This document shows positions 9,031 to 17,230 of a stretch of 64,000 bases of DNA, piece by piece. Each line of letters opens with the position of its first letter. Position 1 is the first letter of the stretch. The position numbers and the translations under genes are program-made. The notes beneath the pieces are model-generated. The model had not been told where the DNA came from. It searched no databases and saw only the letters and a list, made by a program, of their open reading frames with translations. The stretch is from Enterococcus alishanensis (GTDB lineage Bacteria > Bacillota > Bacilli > Lactobacillales > Enterococcaceae): contig NZ_JAHUZB010000010.1 of assembly GCF_019218635.1 (NCBI RefSeq), forward strand, positions 1-64,000. The letters are read 5' to 3'.

Positions 9031-10410
9031 TTATTGGATTGGGTAGTAACGATGGAGATAGTCTCCCAGAACTGTCCGAATAAAAGCCGGAAATAAAAAT
9101 TGATAATCACCAGCAATTTCAATCGTTGGGAAAAAGGGGACAAACATAAAATGATCCACCGTAACAATACTATACGTACCAGCCGGATCCACCAGCTCAC
9201 CTAAATAACGGACTTGGTGATTAACGGCGTCATATTCGATACCGTCATACACCAAATGACCAAAAACCTTTCCACGAAAGCCCATGCCCATCACAGGAAA
9301 TTGAATTAGAAAATGACGATTCTTTTCCATTTCAAAAATCAAACGAATCAAATCACTGCCGCTAAAAGTTACTTTGATTAAATGCATCGGATGAGGCAAA
9401 GCTTCATGGAGCTGATCTTGGTTGACGACCCCTTTAGGTAAATCTGCTAAAAATAAACCGGTATTCAAAATAGCCGCCTCTGTATTTGCGGATTCTTCCA
9501 CTGCCTTCAAAGCATATTTAATCATGGGATGATCGCCAAAAGGTTTTTGGGTCATCTCAAAAGGAATCTTAGCGACGGTCTTTTCTGCTAATAACTGATG
9601 CCCTTCTGCAAAATAGCCAGCAATTTCTTCTTCATCCTCTGGTAATGCCAACATATCAGCTGTCGCAAAAGTATCGGCTTTGGTCTTAACAATCTTATGA
9701 TCATCATCTAAGTAGAGATCGACTTCACCGACATACTGACCGAATTTTCCAGCAGCCGCCAGCTGAACATTGCCGATTTTTTCGCCTTTTTCAAATAAAT
9801 GATGGGTGTGAGAACCTAAAATCAAATCGATTTGAGGAAATTCTACCGCAATGCGGCGATCGACACTAATCCCTAAATGGCTCAGCAAAATTAGTACATC
9901 CACTTTCGGACGCATATCTGCCACCAAGCGGGGTAAAATATCCGTTTCTTGGCGAATATCCCAGCCATTGGGATTATAAGTCAATGGAAAAGGCGCAGTA
10001 AAAGCGATTAAGCCAATTTTGGTCCCTTTTTCTGTCGTCATTATTTTACTTGGTTGCGCCCATTCCGGCGGTTGTAACGTATTTTTATCAAATAAATTAT
10101 CTAATAAAACATCAAAATTTGCTTCATCATATAGATGGTTTAATTCCGCTTTTGAATTGCCCACCCCTTCATTATTACCGATGGTGGCAGCATCATAATG
10201 AATCTGATTCATTAGCTGGACATTCGCCTGACCATTGGTTGCTTCAGTTAAAGGATGCCAGCGATCCACAAAATCACCTAAATCCACGGTAATAATTGGA
10301 CCATCGGTAGTTTCCGCTTGTTTACGACTCAATAAAAAGCGGCGAATTTTAGGCCAATTTTCTAAATGGGAGTGCAAATCATTCGTATGTAAAATGTTAA
10401 TTTTTTCCAT
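9031..10410 (-). CDS. yunD: 5'-nucleotidase/UDP-sugar hydrolase family metallophosphatase (YunD)
   Basis: This 459-aa protein has an N-terminal calcineurin-like metallophosphatase domain: ILHTNDLHSHLE binds metal, with VDLGDFVDRW, TIGNNEGVG, LLSHLGISVDRRI and LGSHTHHLF. A C-terminal 5'-nucleotidase domain covers residues ~290-450. No signal peptide is present, so unlike surface nucleotidases it is cytoplasmic. The family hydrolyses nucleotides or UDP-sugars. The ATG at 10410 has an AGAGG site; an ATG six codons upstream lacks one. It heads the operon with yutD, the HAD phosphatase and DUF1461. Confidence 0.88.
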   Translation of the reverse strand: MEKINILHTNDLHSHLENWPKIRRFLLSRKQAETTDGPIITVDLGDFVDRWHPLTEATNGQANVQLMNQIHYDAATIGNNEGVGNSKAELNHLYDEANFDVLLDNLFDKNTLQPPEWAQPSKIMTTEKGTKIGLIAFTAPFPLTYNPNGWDIRQETDILPRLVADMRPKVDVLILLSHLGISVDRRIAVEFPQIDLILGSHTHHLFEKGEKIGNVQLAAAGKFGQYVGEVDLYLDDDHKIVKTKADTFATADMLALPEDEEEIAGYFAEGHQLLAEKTVAKIPFEMTQKPFGDHPMIKYALKAVEESANTEAAILNTGLFLADLPKGVVNQDQLHEALPHPMHLIKVTFSGSDLIRLIFEMEKNRHFLIQFPVMGMGFRGKVFGHLVYDGIEYDAVNHQVRYLGELVDPAGTYSIVTVDHFMFVPFFPTIEIAGDYQFLFPAFIRTVLGDYLHRYYPIQ

Positions 10411-10492
10411 AACAAGCCTCTTTCTCACTAGTTTAAACTGTTTTTATAGTACCATAGAGTTATAAAAATCCCGAAGTAAAGGAGCCATTGCC

Positions 10493-10957
10493 ATGAAATT
10501 TTCTTCTATTCTTGGTCCGATTTGGTTAGATGCTGATGAAACTAGCTTGACGCAGGTTTCCTACAGTGAAATTCCTGAAACTGCTGAGGCTAATCAAGCG
10601 ATTCTATTGCAAGCCAAAGATGAAATCATCGGCTACTTAGCTGGCGAACGAATTGACTTTAGCGTACCAATAAAATTTTTAAGTGGCACGCCTTTTCAAC
10701 AAGCTGCTTGGCGGGAATTACAAACCATTCCTTATGGAGAAACCCGCAGCTATCAAGAACAAGCGACAAATATCGACCGACCAAAAGCTGTCCGAGCGAT
10801 CGGTCAAGCCAATCGCAACAATCCCCTGGCAATCATTGTCCCTTGTCACCGCGTCCTAGGAAAAAATGGTCAATTAACTGGCTATTCCGGTTCTGGTGAA
10901 AAAGGTTTAGCCATCAAAGCCCAATTATTAAAGATCGAAAAAAGCCGAGAAAGCTAA
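10493..10957 (+). CDS. ogt: Methylated-DNA--protein-cysteine methyltransferase
   Basis: This 154-aa suicide enzyme removes methyl groups from O6-methylguanine in DNA. The active-site Cys is in the signature VPCHRVLG (residue ~119). The helix-turn-helix that flips the base is KAVRAIGQANRNNP, and the Asn hinge precedes the cysteine strand. An N-terminal ribonuclease-like subdomain covers residues 1-65. It lacks an Ada regulatory domain, so it is the Ogt/constitutive type. It is monocistronic with AAAGGAG before the ATG. The end of the gene overlaps a hairpin used by the convergent neighbour. Confidence 0.93.
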   Translation: MKFSSILGPIWLDADETSLTQVSYSEIPETAEANQAILLQAKDEIIGYLAGERIDFSVPIKFLSGTPFQQAAWRELQTIPYGETRSYQEQATNIDRPKAVRAIGQANRNNPLAIIVPCHRVLGKNGQLTGYSGSGEKGLAIKAQLLKIEKSRES

Positions 10958-10971
10958 TCACTTTCCCGGCT
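10942..10971 (-). terminator. Terminator of the LURP-one gene, inside the ogt 3' end
   Basis: A stem AGCCGGGAAAG / CTTTCTCGGCT on the minus strand (one G-U pair) is followed by TTTTTTT. Its distal half lies within the last codons of the convergent ogt gene. Confidence 0.8.
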
Positions 10972-10975
10972 ATTT

Positions 10976-11476
10976 CTAACTACTAGAACCTGAGCTACTA
11001 TTCGCTGATTCATCTGCTTTTACCCGATCAATGGCAATTACAATCGACAAGATCATAATTAAATAGTCTTCATCAAATATTTTAATTTCGTAGGTATCGC
11101 CCCACGAAACCCATTTTTTGTGAATTTCTGCCAAGGTTTTTCCTTTACGTTCAACGCTAAAATCCATGTCCCACCAATTGCCATCAACACTGACACCATC
11201 AGCATTAATTTCATACTTGGCTTTTAAAAAAGTCAGTTTCTTTTGAATCTCCACCATTTCTTTACCGTCAATTTCAACAAAGAATTTTGGTAATAGGCTG
11301 ATGGTTTTCTTAGTGATCTTACTGACTTCTCGGCCTTGTTCATCGGTAATTTCAAAAGTTTTTGGAATCTTCATAAAGCTACCATTCACGTAAAATCGTG
11401 GTTGCTGATTTTCATCAGTGACAGTAAATTTTTCGCCAATACTAAAGACTTTTTGCTTAATGTATAAAGTTTTCAT
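10976..11476 (-). CDS. LURP-one-related (YxjI-like) protein
   Basis: This 166-aa protein has the Tubby-like LURP-one fold pattern: repeated beta-hairpins beginning LYIKQKVFSIGEKFTV, then RFYVNGSFMKIPKTFEI, ISLLPKFFVEIDG and a C-terminal hydrophobic helix near residues 137-150. Members are thought to bind membranes or lipids; the bacterial role is unknown. A Ser/Gly-rich tail (SSSGSSS) closes the protein. It lies 11 bp after the SPFH gene in the same operon, which suggests a shared membrane-surface role. Confidence 0.78.
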   Translation of the reverse strand: MKTLYIKQKVFSIGEKFTVTDENQQPRFYVNGSFMKIPKTFEITDEQGREVSKITKKTISLLPKFFVEIDGKEMVEIQKKLTFLKAKYEINADGVSVDGNWWDMDFSVERKGKTLAEIHKKWVSWGDTYEIKIFDEDYLIMILSIVIAIDRVKADESANSSSGSSS

Positions 11477-11487
11477 TGGTCACCTCG

Positions 11488-12354
11488 CTAATTGTCCACA
11501 TCGCCAGTATTAATCACTGGTTGAGTTCCTTTATCGGTAATAATAGACACCAGTAAATTATTAATCAATTGAATTTTTTTATCGTCGCTAAAAGCGATTT
11601 GTTGACCAGCTTCGATTTGTTCTAAAGCCATTTGCGTCATGGTCACTGCACCTTCCACGATTGTTTGTCGTGCAGATAAGATTGCTTTGGCTTGCTGACG
11701 TTGAAGCATTGCGTTGGCAATCTCAGTAGCATAAGCCAAATGATTCAAGCGGGTTTCCACGACTTCTACACCAGCAATTGCTAGACGTTCTTGTAATTCT
11801 AACGCCAATTTTTCAGAAACTTCTTCAGTATTTCCCCGCAAAGTTAAATCATTTTCATCAAAGGTGTCGTAAGGATATTGAGTGGCAATATGACGAATCG
11901 CTGTTTCACTTTGGATTTCGACAAAATCTAAATAGTAATCAACATCAAACAAAGCTTTCGCCGTATCGACTACTTTAAACACAACCACTGCTGAAATCTC
12001 AACTGGATTACCGTCAGAATCATTAACCTTCAACAATGAACTATTAAAGTTACGTACCTTCATTGAAATATTGGTTTTTTGGGTCAAAGGAGTTGTGATA
12101 AACAAGCCATTATCCTTAATCGTGCCTAAATATTTTCCAAAAAATAAAACTGCTTTGGCTTGATTCGGTCCGACAATCGTTAACGAACTTAAAAACAGAA
12201 CTGTAATAATCCACAAAACAATCCCGATAACTACCAAGCTGCTACTTTCACTCAAGGTTCCCCGTAAAAACAATAAGCCCCCGGCAACAAATAATATCAC
12301 CAAGCCTAACAAACCAACATATCCATTCATATGAAAAGCTTTTTTCTCTTGCAT
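11488..12354 (-). CDS. SPFH/Band 7 (prohibitin-like) membrane protein
   Basis: This 288-aa protein has two N-terminal transmembrane segments (residues ~10-30 and 34-56) followed by an SPFH domain (residues ~60-200), recognised by VGPNQAKAVLFFGKY, VRNFNSSLLKVNDSDG and LQERLAIAGVEVVETRLNHL, then a helical tail rich in Gln/Ala. Such proteins oligomerise in membrane microdomains and modulate proteases or transport. The ATG at 12354 is preferred: its GGAGG lies nine bases upstream, while a TTG two codons earlier is too close. It is co-transcribed with the LURP-one gene. Confidence 0.88.
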   Translation of the reverse strand: MQEKKAFHMNGYVGLLGLVILFVAGGLLFLRGTLSESSSLVVIGIVLWIITVLFLSSLTIVGPNQAKAVLFFGKYLGTIKDNGLFITTPLTQKTNISMKVRNFNSSLLKVNDSDGNPVEISAVVVFKVVDTAKALFDVDYYLDFVEIQSETAIRHIATQYPYDTFDENDLTLRGNTEEVSEKLALELQERLAIAGVEVVETRLNHLAYATEIANAMLQRQQAKAILSARQTIVEGAVTMTQMALEQIEAGQQIAFSDDKKIQLINNLLVSIITDKGTQPVINTGDVDN

Positions 12355-12432
12355 TTTCAAAACCCTCCTCTTAAGTTGCCCTTAATTCTACGCCTCTTTC
12401 ATGTAGCTTTCAAATTTTTGTACAACAAAAAA

Positions 12433-12454
12433 AGCACCTTCCAACGAAGATGCT
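12433..12454 (-). terminator. Terminator of the SRP RNA gene
   Basis: Stem AGCATCTT / AAGGTGCT with loop CGTTGG is followed by TTTTTTTG on the minus strand, at the 3' end of the small RNA. Confidence 0.85.
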
Positions 12455-12556
12455 GAATCAACAATATAATCAGGCACATAGCAGATCCTGCTTAGTGCTG
12501 CTTCCTTCCGGATCTGACACAATTCACAAGCCTGCCATTGCCCTAGCCTTTCGGCA
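12455..12556 (-). ncRNA. ffs: Small signal recognition particle RNA (4.5S-like)
   Basis: The minus strand reads the universal SRP domain IV core CCGGAAGGAAGCAGC inside a hairpin closed by AGATC/GATCT. Outside this, GGCAATGGCAGGC pairs with GCCTG-ATTATATTG. This is the ~100-nt small SRP RNA that binds Ffh and guides membrane protein targeting. No Alu domain is present, as is usual in Lactobacillales. A promoter lies just upstream and a terminator follows. The ends are estimates from the promoter position and the terminator. Confidence 0.92.
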
Positions 12557-12562
12557 AAAGTT

Positions 12563-12591
12563 AGTATAACAAAAACTACTCTTTTTGACCA
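12563..12591 (-). promoter_or_regulatory. Promoter of the SRP RNA
   Basis: On the minus strand, TGGTCA (12586-12591), 17 bp, TATACT (12563-12568). The -35 box lies inside the end of tadA. The predicted start is near 12556. Confidence 0.6.
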
Positions 12592-13079
12592 GTCTTTTTT
12601 TTCTTAGCTCTAATTTGTCTAAAAAAATTGGTCAATAAAGTGCCACATTCTTCAGCTAAAATATCGCCTTCTACATATGCTCGATGGTTAAACCGCTGAT
12701 CTGTCAGCAAGTTCATCAAGGTTCCGGCAGTTCCACCTTTCGGATCGGCTGCCCCAAAATAAACTTCCTCCACTCGTGCCAAAATCATTGCGCCACTACA
12801 CATGGGACAAGGTTCTAGCGTCACGAAAAGTTGGCACTCTTCTAGGCGCCAGCTTTCAATTTTTCGGCAAGCCTCTTGAATCGCAAACATTTCAGCATGG
12901 CTGGTGGCATCTTGACTGTGCTCTCTTAAATTATGTCCGCGACCGATAATCTCACCTTGATACACGACGATTGCTCCGATGGGAACTTCGGCGATGGCTT
13001 CCGCTTTTTTTGCTTCCTTGATGGCTTCCATCATAAAAAAATCTTTTTCTGCTTGATTAAACGAACTGATTCTTTCCAT
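12576..13079 (-). CDS. tadA: tRNA-specific adenosine deaminase TadA
   Basis: This 167-aa enzyme converts A34 to inosine in the tRNA-Arg(ACG) wobble position. The zinc and catalytic signatures are HAEMFAIQEA (His and Glu) and PCPMCSGAM (two Cys). The N-terminal MEAIKEAKKA helix and basic C-terminal tail (RAKKKKTG) contact tRNA. The ATG at 13079 is chosen because TTGGAG lies just before it; the longer reading starting at 13097 has no ribosome binding site. The SRP RNA promoter lies across its 3' end. Confidence 0.93.
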   Translation of the reverse strand: MERISSFNQAEKDFFMMEAIKEAKKAEAIAEVPIGAIVVYQGEIIGRGHNLREHSQDATSHAEMFAIQEACRKIESWRLEECQLFVTLEPCPMCSGAMILARVEEVYFGAADPKGGTAGTLMNLLTDQRFNHRAYVEGDILAEECGTLLTNFFRQIRAKKKKTGQKE

Positions 13080-13118
13080 AAAAACTCCAATAATCATTTT
13101 CTTTTACTATAACAAAAA

Positions 13119-13143
13119 AACCAATGGAAATTATCCACTGGTT
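13119..13143 (-). terminator. Terminator of the 111-aa membrane-anchored protein gene
   Basis: Stem AACCAGTGGA / TCCATTGGTT (one G-U pair) is followed by TTTTTTG on the minus strand. It is also the upstream boundary of tadA. Confidence 0.75.
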
Positions 13144-13150
13144 CAAAATT

Positions 13151-13486
13151 TTACATCATTTTATCAACAAATTGGAACAAACGATCTTTTAAATCTTCTG
13201 TACTGTCTTTGATGGATTCACCATAAACAGATACACGTTTTTTGCCGACCTTTATCTTTGCTAGGATATTCATCAGATTTTCTAAATCTTCATCTGATAA
13301 TTTATCCACGATTCCTAGAAGTCTTTCGCTACCATCGAATTTATCATTGACGAACCGTTTCACTTTACAACGGTTTGACAGATGATGGGCTTTTTCAATG
13401 ACCTTCCCAGAAACCACTGCAACACTTGCGACACCGACAACAGCTAAAGCACTGACACCAATTTTGATTTTTGTTGAATTTTTCAT
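13151..13486 (-). CDS. Hypothetical single-pass membrane protein, 111 aa
   Basis: The N-terminus is one transmembrane segment (about residues 8-26, alanine/valine-rich) after a short basic stretch. The rest is a charged cytoplasmic or extracellular domain with two predicted helices (LSDEDLENLMNILAKIKVG and the C-terminal TEDLKDRLFQFVDKMM). The layout resembles YtxH-like small proteins but without clear sequence identity, so I give no function. It has a good GAGGGG ribosome binding site and its own terminator. Confidence 0.65.
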   Translation of the reverse strand: MKNSTKIKIGVSALAVVGVASVAVVSGKVIEKAHHLSNRCKVKRFVNDKFDGSERLLGIVDKLSDEDLENLMNILAKIKVGKKRVSVYGESIKDSTEDLKDRLFQFVDKMM

Positions 13487-13545
13487 AGTTTTCGCCCCTC
13501 TTTTTCATCATACCACAGGTTTGAAATTTGTAAAAAAATTCAGTG

Positions 13546-14259
13546 TTAATTTCGGCGATTGTTACCGCCAAATAATATGACTAGCCGCAATAACTGCAAG
13601 AAAGTCGCCATCGCACCAGCGACATAAGTCAAAGCTGCCGCAAATAGTACTTTTTTGGCTGCTGCTAGTTCTTCACTATCTAACAAATCCCCTTGACCTA
13701 AAATTTTCAAGGCTCTTCTTGAAGCATCAAATTCCACTGGCAAAGTGATTATTTGAAATAATAAAGCCAATGAAAAAGCAAAAATCCCGATATTGATCAA
13801 GGTTTGATTCCAGCTCATAAACACGCCGATTAAAATCAAAGGAAAGGCCAAGGTAGATCCTAAGTTTGCAACAGGAACGATCGCACCACGAATCTTCATC
13901 GGTATATAATGTTTAGCATCCTGAACCGCATGACCGCACTCGTGAGCGGCTACACCAATCGCTGCAACTGATGTTGATTGTGCGGTTGATTCCGACAAAC
14001 TCAACATTTTATTGCCACTATTGTAATTATCGGTTAAATCTCCCGAAATTTGGGTCACACCGACATCATTGATTCCTTGGTTTTGTAAAATATAGCGAGC
14101 AGCTTCTGTCCCAGTCACGCCTTTGCGACTACGAACTTCATCGTATTTTGCATATGTTGATTTTACATAAGCGGAAGCAGCACCGGTAATGACTAAACCA
14201 ATAATCACTAAAATAAAGGTTGGATCAAAAAGACTAAATAATCCATAACCACCGTACAT
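13546..14259 (-). CDS. Zinc-dependent membrane metallopeptidase, YugP family
   Basis: This 237-aa protein has an N-terminal transmembrane helix, a catalytic region with the zinc motif HECGHAVQDA (residues ~125-134), and two or three C-terminal hydrophobic segments. The preceding segment LSESTAQSTSVAAIGVAAHECGH is characteristic of the YugP/neutral zinc metallopeptidase 2 family. Substrates are unknown. It is single, with AGGAG before the ATG and a short gap to the upstream nrnA gene on the same strand. Confidence 0.87.
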   Translation of the reverse strand: MYGGYGLFSLFDPTFILVIIGLVITGAASAYVKSTYAKYDEVRSRKGVTGTEAARYILQNQGINDVGVTQISGDLTDNYNSGNKMLSLSESTAQSTSVAAIGVAAHECGHAVQDAKHYIPMKIRGAIVPVANLGSTLAFPLILIGVFMSWNQTLINIGIFAFSLALLFQIITLPVEFDASRRALKILGQGDLLDSEELAAAKKVLFAAALTYVAGAMATFLQLLRLVILFGGNNRRN

Positions 14260-14339
14260 AACTTGTCACTCTCCTATTCTTCACTAATCCTCTGACGACT
14301 AATTTATCATTTTTTAGTGAACTTATTGTGAACTGTTTC

Positions 14340-15293
14340 CTAAGAATTGCTTTGTTTAAAGTCCCGACACAAGGCTTGAATTTCTTGATAAATTTCTTGG
14401 GCTTCTTTTTTATCATGGGCATTGGCACCACTGGCTAATGGATGTCCACCACCGTGATGTTTTTTGGCTAATTGGTTAATCACTGGTCCTTTAGAACGTA
14501 ATCGCACACGATAATAACCTTCCGGCTGTTCTACAAAAACACCCCAAGCCAAGACTTCATCGATCACACCTGGTAATGGTACCAGCGCTGAAGTATCGGC
14601 ATCGATAATCCCATATTCCGTCATGATTTCTTTGGTTAAATAGACATAAGCTGCCCCATTTTCATCAACGGTTAAATGTTGATACAGATAACCTGAAAGT
14701 CTCGCTACACTAAAGGAGATTTGCTCGATTTCACGATTTAGTTTTGCGGCATCAATCCCATAATCTAAAAGCTCCGCGGCTATTCTTAAAGTATGACTAG
14801 TGGTCGCTGGGTATAAAAATCGTCCGGTATCACCAACAATTCCCGCATAAAGTAATCGCGCGGTATTTTCCGACATATTTAAATCTGTTTGATTAATCAA
14901 ATCTGCAATCATTTCACTACTACTACTGGCACTCGTCTTAACCCAATGGATATCTCCATAAGGTTCATCATTGGGATGATGGTCAATTTTTATTAAAAAA
15001 TCCCCGGTATGATAACGTTGGTCGCTGACCCGCGGAGTATTGGCTGTATCAGTCACAATCACTAGGGCAGTTTGATAATAATCATCAGGAATTTCTTGCA
15101 TTTCCGCTAAAAATTCTAAGCCTTCTACTGGTCCACCGACTTGATAGACTTCTTTATTCGGAAAAGTAAAACGAATCGCTTCTGCCAATCCGACTTGTGA
15201 GCCTAAAGCATCTGGATCAGGCCGTTGATGACGGTGAATAATAATCCGTTGATATTCTTTTATCTTGCTAAAAATCTCTTCTAAAATTTCCAT
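14340..15293 (-). CDS. nrnA: Oligoribonuclease / pAp phosphatase NrnA (DHH-DHHA1)
   Basis: This 317-aa DHH phosphoesterase degrades very short RNAs and can dephosphorylate pAp. The N-terminal DHH domain has IIIHRHQRPDPDALGSQ, VTDTANTPR and the DHHPND triad. The C-terminal DHHA1 domain ends with KHHGGGHPLASGA, the substrate-binding GGGH motif. The ATG at 15293 with GGAG just upstream is favoured over an ATG seven codons earlier. It follows the CBS/DRTGG regulator gene by 27 bp, as in the ytoI-ytqI order of Bacillus. Confidence 0.92.
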   Translation of the reverse strand: MEILEEIFSKIKEYQRIIIHRHQRPDPDALGSQVGLAEAIRFTFPNKEVYQVGGPVEGLEFLAEMQEIPDDYYQTALVIVTDTANTPRVSDQRYHTGDFLIKIDHHPNDEPYGDIHWVKTSASSSSEMIADLINQTDLNMSENTARLLYAGIVGDTGRFLYPATTSHTLRIAAELLDYGIDAAKLNREIEQISFSVARLSGYLYQHLTVDENGAAYVYLTKEIMTEYGIIDADTSALVPLPGVIDEVLAWGVFVEQPEGYYRVRLRSKGPVINQLAKKHHGGGHPLASGANAHDKKEAQEIYQEIQALCRDFKQSNS

Positions 15294-15320
15294 ACGTTCT
15301 CCATTCTGTCTCAAAAAATA

Positions 15321-16652
15321 TTAACTCCGTTCCATTACTTGCATCACAACAATGGCTTTAGCTACAATCATTTTATCAATATACACTTCGACATCTAAAC
15401 GCCCCGAACGACGTCCTAATTCTAAAATTTTCTGATGGATTTCAATCTCACTTTCCAACTGAATCAAGCGTAAATAATGTAAATTAATCTGTTCAATCAT
15501 AGTATTGCGGCGTTGGTCCATAAAAATCGAACGTTGGGCTACATTGGCGACTAACTCACTTAATACGCCAAACGAAATCGTTCCGACACTATTAACCATC
15601 TGAGGTGTCACATCAAATTTGAAGTAAGGTGTTTCTAAAGAATTGCCCTCGCGGTCGGTATCGATTGTTTGTAGATCCCCAATAATTTGATCGGAAATCG
15701 TATTAGACATTTGCGGCTGTCTTTGGACTAGCTGCATCGCCTTCATGACATCTTGCCGAGAAACCATCCCAATGATGGTTAAATCATCTTTTACTACTGG
15801 CATCATTTCTAAGCCATCCCAAATCATTTGATGGCTGACTGAAGCGACACTGGTATTTCCTTTAACGGTCAAAGGGTCTCTCGTCATGACTCGATCGATT
15901 AATTGATTTTCCGGTTTTCCAATCACGTCTTTTGCGGTAACGACACCCATCACTCGCAAGTTTCGGTTCACTACTGGAAAACGTGAATGTCCCACTAAAT
16001 CAGATGTTTGATTATAATCAGCAATCGTATCGCCTAATTGTAAATAAGAGGTTTTTTCTAATGGCATAAAAATATCACTGACTTGCATGATATCTTTTTT
16101 GATTAACTGGTCACTCAAAGCCCGGTTAATCATCGTCGCTACCGTAAAACTATCGTAAGTAGTCCGTAATACGGGTAATTCTAATTCATCGGCTAAAGCA
16201 GCAATCTCTGCTGACGTATCAAATCCACCGGTAATTAAAACAGCGGCACCATCTTTTAAAGCCAAACGCTGCGCACCTAGACGGTTCCCCACAATCAGTA
16301 AAGCGCCTGGCGTAATGTAGCGTTCCATAGCTTCTTCTGTCATGGCACCAATCACAAATTTATGTAAGTCTTTGTCTAAACCACTGGCTCCGCCTAAAAC
16401 ATCCCCTTCGATGATTCTAACTACTTCACCAAAAGTTAAACGTTCAATATTCTTTTTAAGTTTTCTCTCAATCCGAATCGTTCCTACCCGTTGAATGGTT
16501 GAAACCAATCCGATATTTTCCGCATCTTTAATAGCACGGTAGGCTGTTCCTTCACTGACTTGTAAATTTTTTGCTATTCCACGGACTGAAATTCTTTCGC
16601 CGACTGGTAAGCTTTCTATGTGTTCTAAGATTAAATCGTGCTTTGTTGCCAT
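15321..16652 (-). CDS. DRTGG-CBS-hotdog transcriptional regulator (YtoI type)
   Basis: This 443-aa multidomain protein has an N-terminal winged helix-turn-helix (GERISVRGIAKNLQVSEGTAYRAIK, residues ~17-41), a DRTGG domain (residues ~75-180), a pair of CBS domains (RVMTRDPLTVKGNTSV and MIGMVSRQDVMKA) that should bind an adenine nucleotide, and a C-terminal hotdog/thioesterase-like domain (FGVLSELVANVAQRS). This is the YtoI arrangement. It likely senses a nucleotide and controls genes that I cannot name. nrnA follows directly on the same transcript. Confidence 0.87.
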   Translation of the reverse strand: MATKHDLILEHIESLPVGERISVRGIAKNLQVSEGTAYRAIKDAENIGLVSTIQRVGTIRIERKLKKNIERLTFGEVVRIIEGDVLGGASGLDKDLHKFVIGAMTEEAMERYITPGALLIVGNRLGAQRLALKDGAAVLITGGFDTSAEIAALADELELPVLRTTYDSFTVATMINRALSDQLIKKDIMQVSDIFMPLEKTSYLQLGDTIADYNQTSDLVGHSRFPVVNRNLRVMGVVTAKDVIGKPENQLIDRVMTRDPLTVKGNTSVASVSHQMIWDGLEMMPVVKDDLTIIGMVSRQDVMKAMQLVQRQPQMSNTISDQIIGDLQTIDTDREGNSLETPYFKFDVTPQMVNSVGTISFGVLSELVANVAQRSIFMDQRRNTMIEQINLHYLRLIQLESEIEIHQKILELGRRSGRLDVEVYIDKMIVAKAIVVMQVMERS

Positions 16653-16726
16653 AATCCACCCCTGATTTCTATTTCATGAAAATAGTACAGCTTTGCGAAT
16701 ATAGTATAACAGAAGTAATACAAAAA

Positions 16727-16767
16727 AAGAAGTTAATCGCCATCGATATGGTAGCGATTAACTTCTT
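16727..16767 (-). terminator. Terminator of the MFS exporter/YbaK operon
   Basis: A perfect 14-bp stem AAGAAGTTAATCGC / GCGATTAACTTCTT is followed by a T-run on the minus strand, two bases after the stop of the deacylase gene. Confidence 0.9.
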
Positions 16768-16768
16768 T

Positions 16769-17230
16769 TTAGACTTTTAATAAATCAACCACCGACGATT
16801 GTAACAGTTCTAATAAATCAGTCACAGCAATTTCAACAGCGTGACCTAATTCACCACTGGAAATAATGACTGACGGATAATCCTTGATACTTTGGTCAAT
16901 TAACAACGTATATTCAGGATGGTGCATTTGGATACCAATCGGTGTGTTGGCTCCGTGAACATAGCCGGTATGCTCTAAGACAAAATCCATTGGCGGAAAA
17001 CCAATTTTGCGATTTCCCGTTGCTTTAGCTGCTTTCTTATAATCTAATCGGGCTTGCCAAGGTACTAAAGCAATCACGACACCGGTTTTATCCCCTTTTA
17101 AGACTAACGTTTTAAAGATTTTTTCAGCATCCTTTGGCACTTCAGTTAATTCTTCATCTTCAACTGGTAGTGTGATTGCTGTGAAAGGAATCTTTTTTTC
17201 AATTAAATAAGTTTCAACTTCATTGGCCAT
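16769..17230 (-). CDS. YbaK/EbsC family aminoacyl-tRNA deacylase
   Basis: This 153-aa protein has the YbaK/ProX fold, which hydrolyses mischarged Cys- or Ala-tRNAPro. Signatures are FKTLVLKGDKTGVVIALVP with the conserved lysine, KIGFPPMDF, TGYVHGANTPIG and SSGELGHAVEI near the C-terminus. Whether it is Cys-specific cannot be told. The ATG at 17230 lies inside the last codons of the MFS gene (11-bp overlap), which suggests coupled translation; a GTG three codons upstream is less well placed. Confidence 0.88.
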   Translation of the reverse strand: MANEVETYLIEKKIPFTAITLPVEDEELTEVPKDAEKIFKTLVLKGDKTGVVIALVPWQARLDYKKAAKATGNRKIGFPPMDFVLEHTGYVHGANTPIGIQMHHPEYTLLIDQSIKDYPSVIISSGELGHAVEIAVTDLLELLQSSVVDLLKV

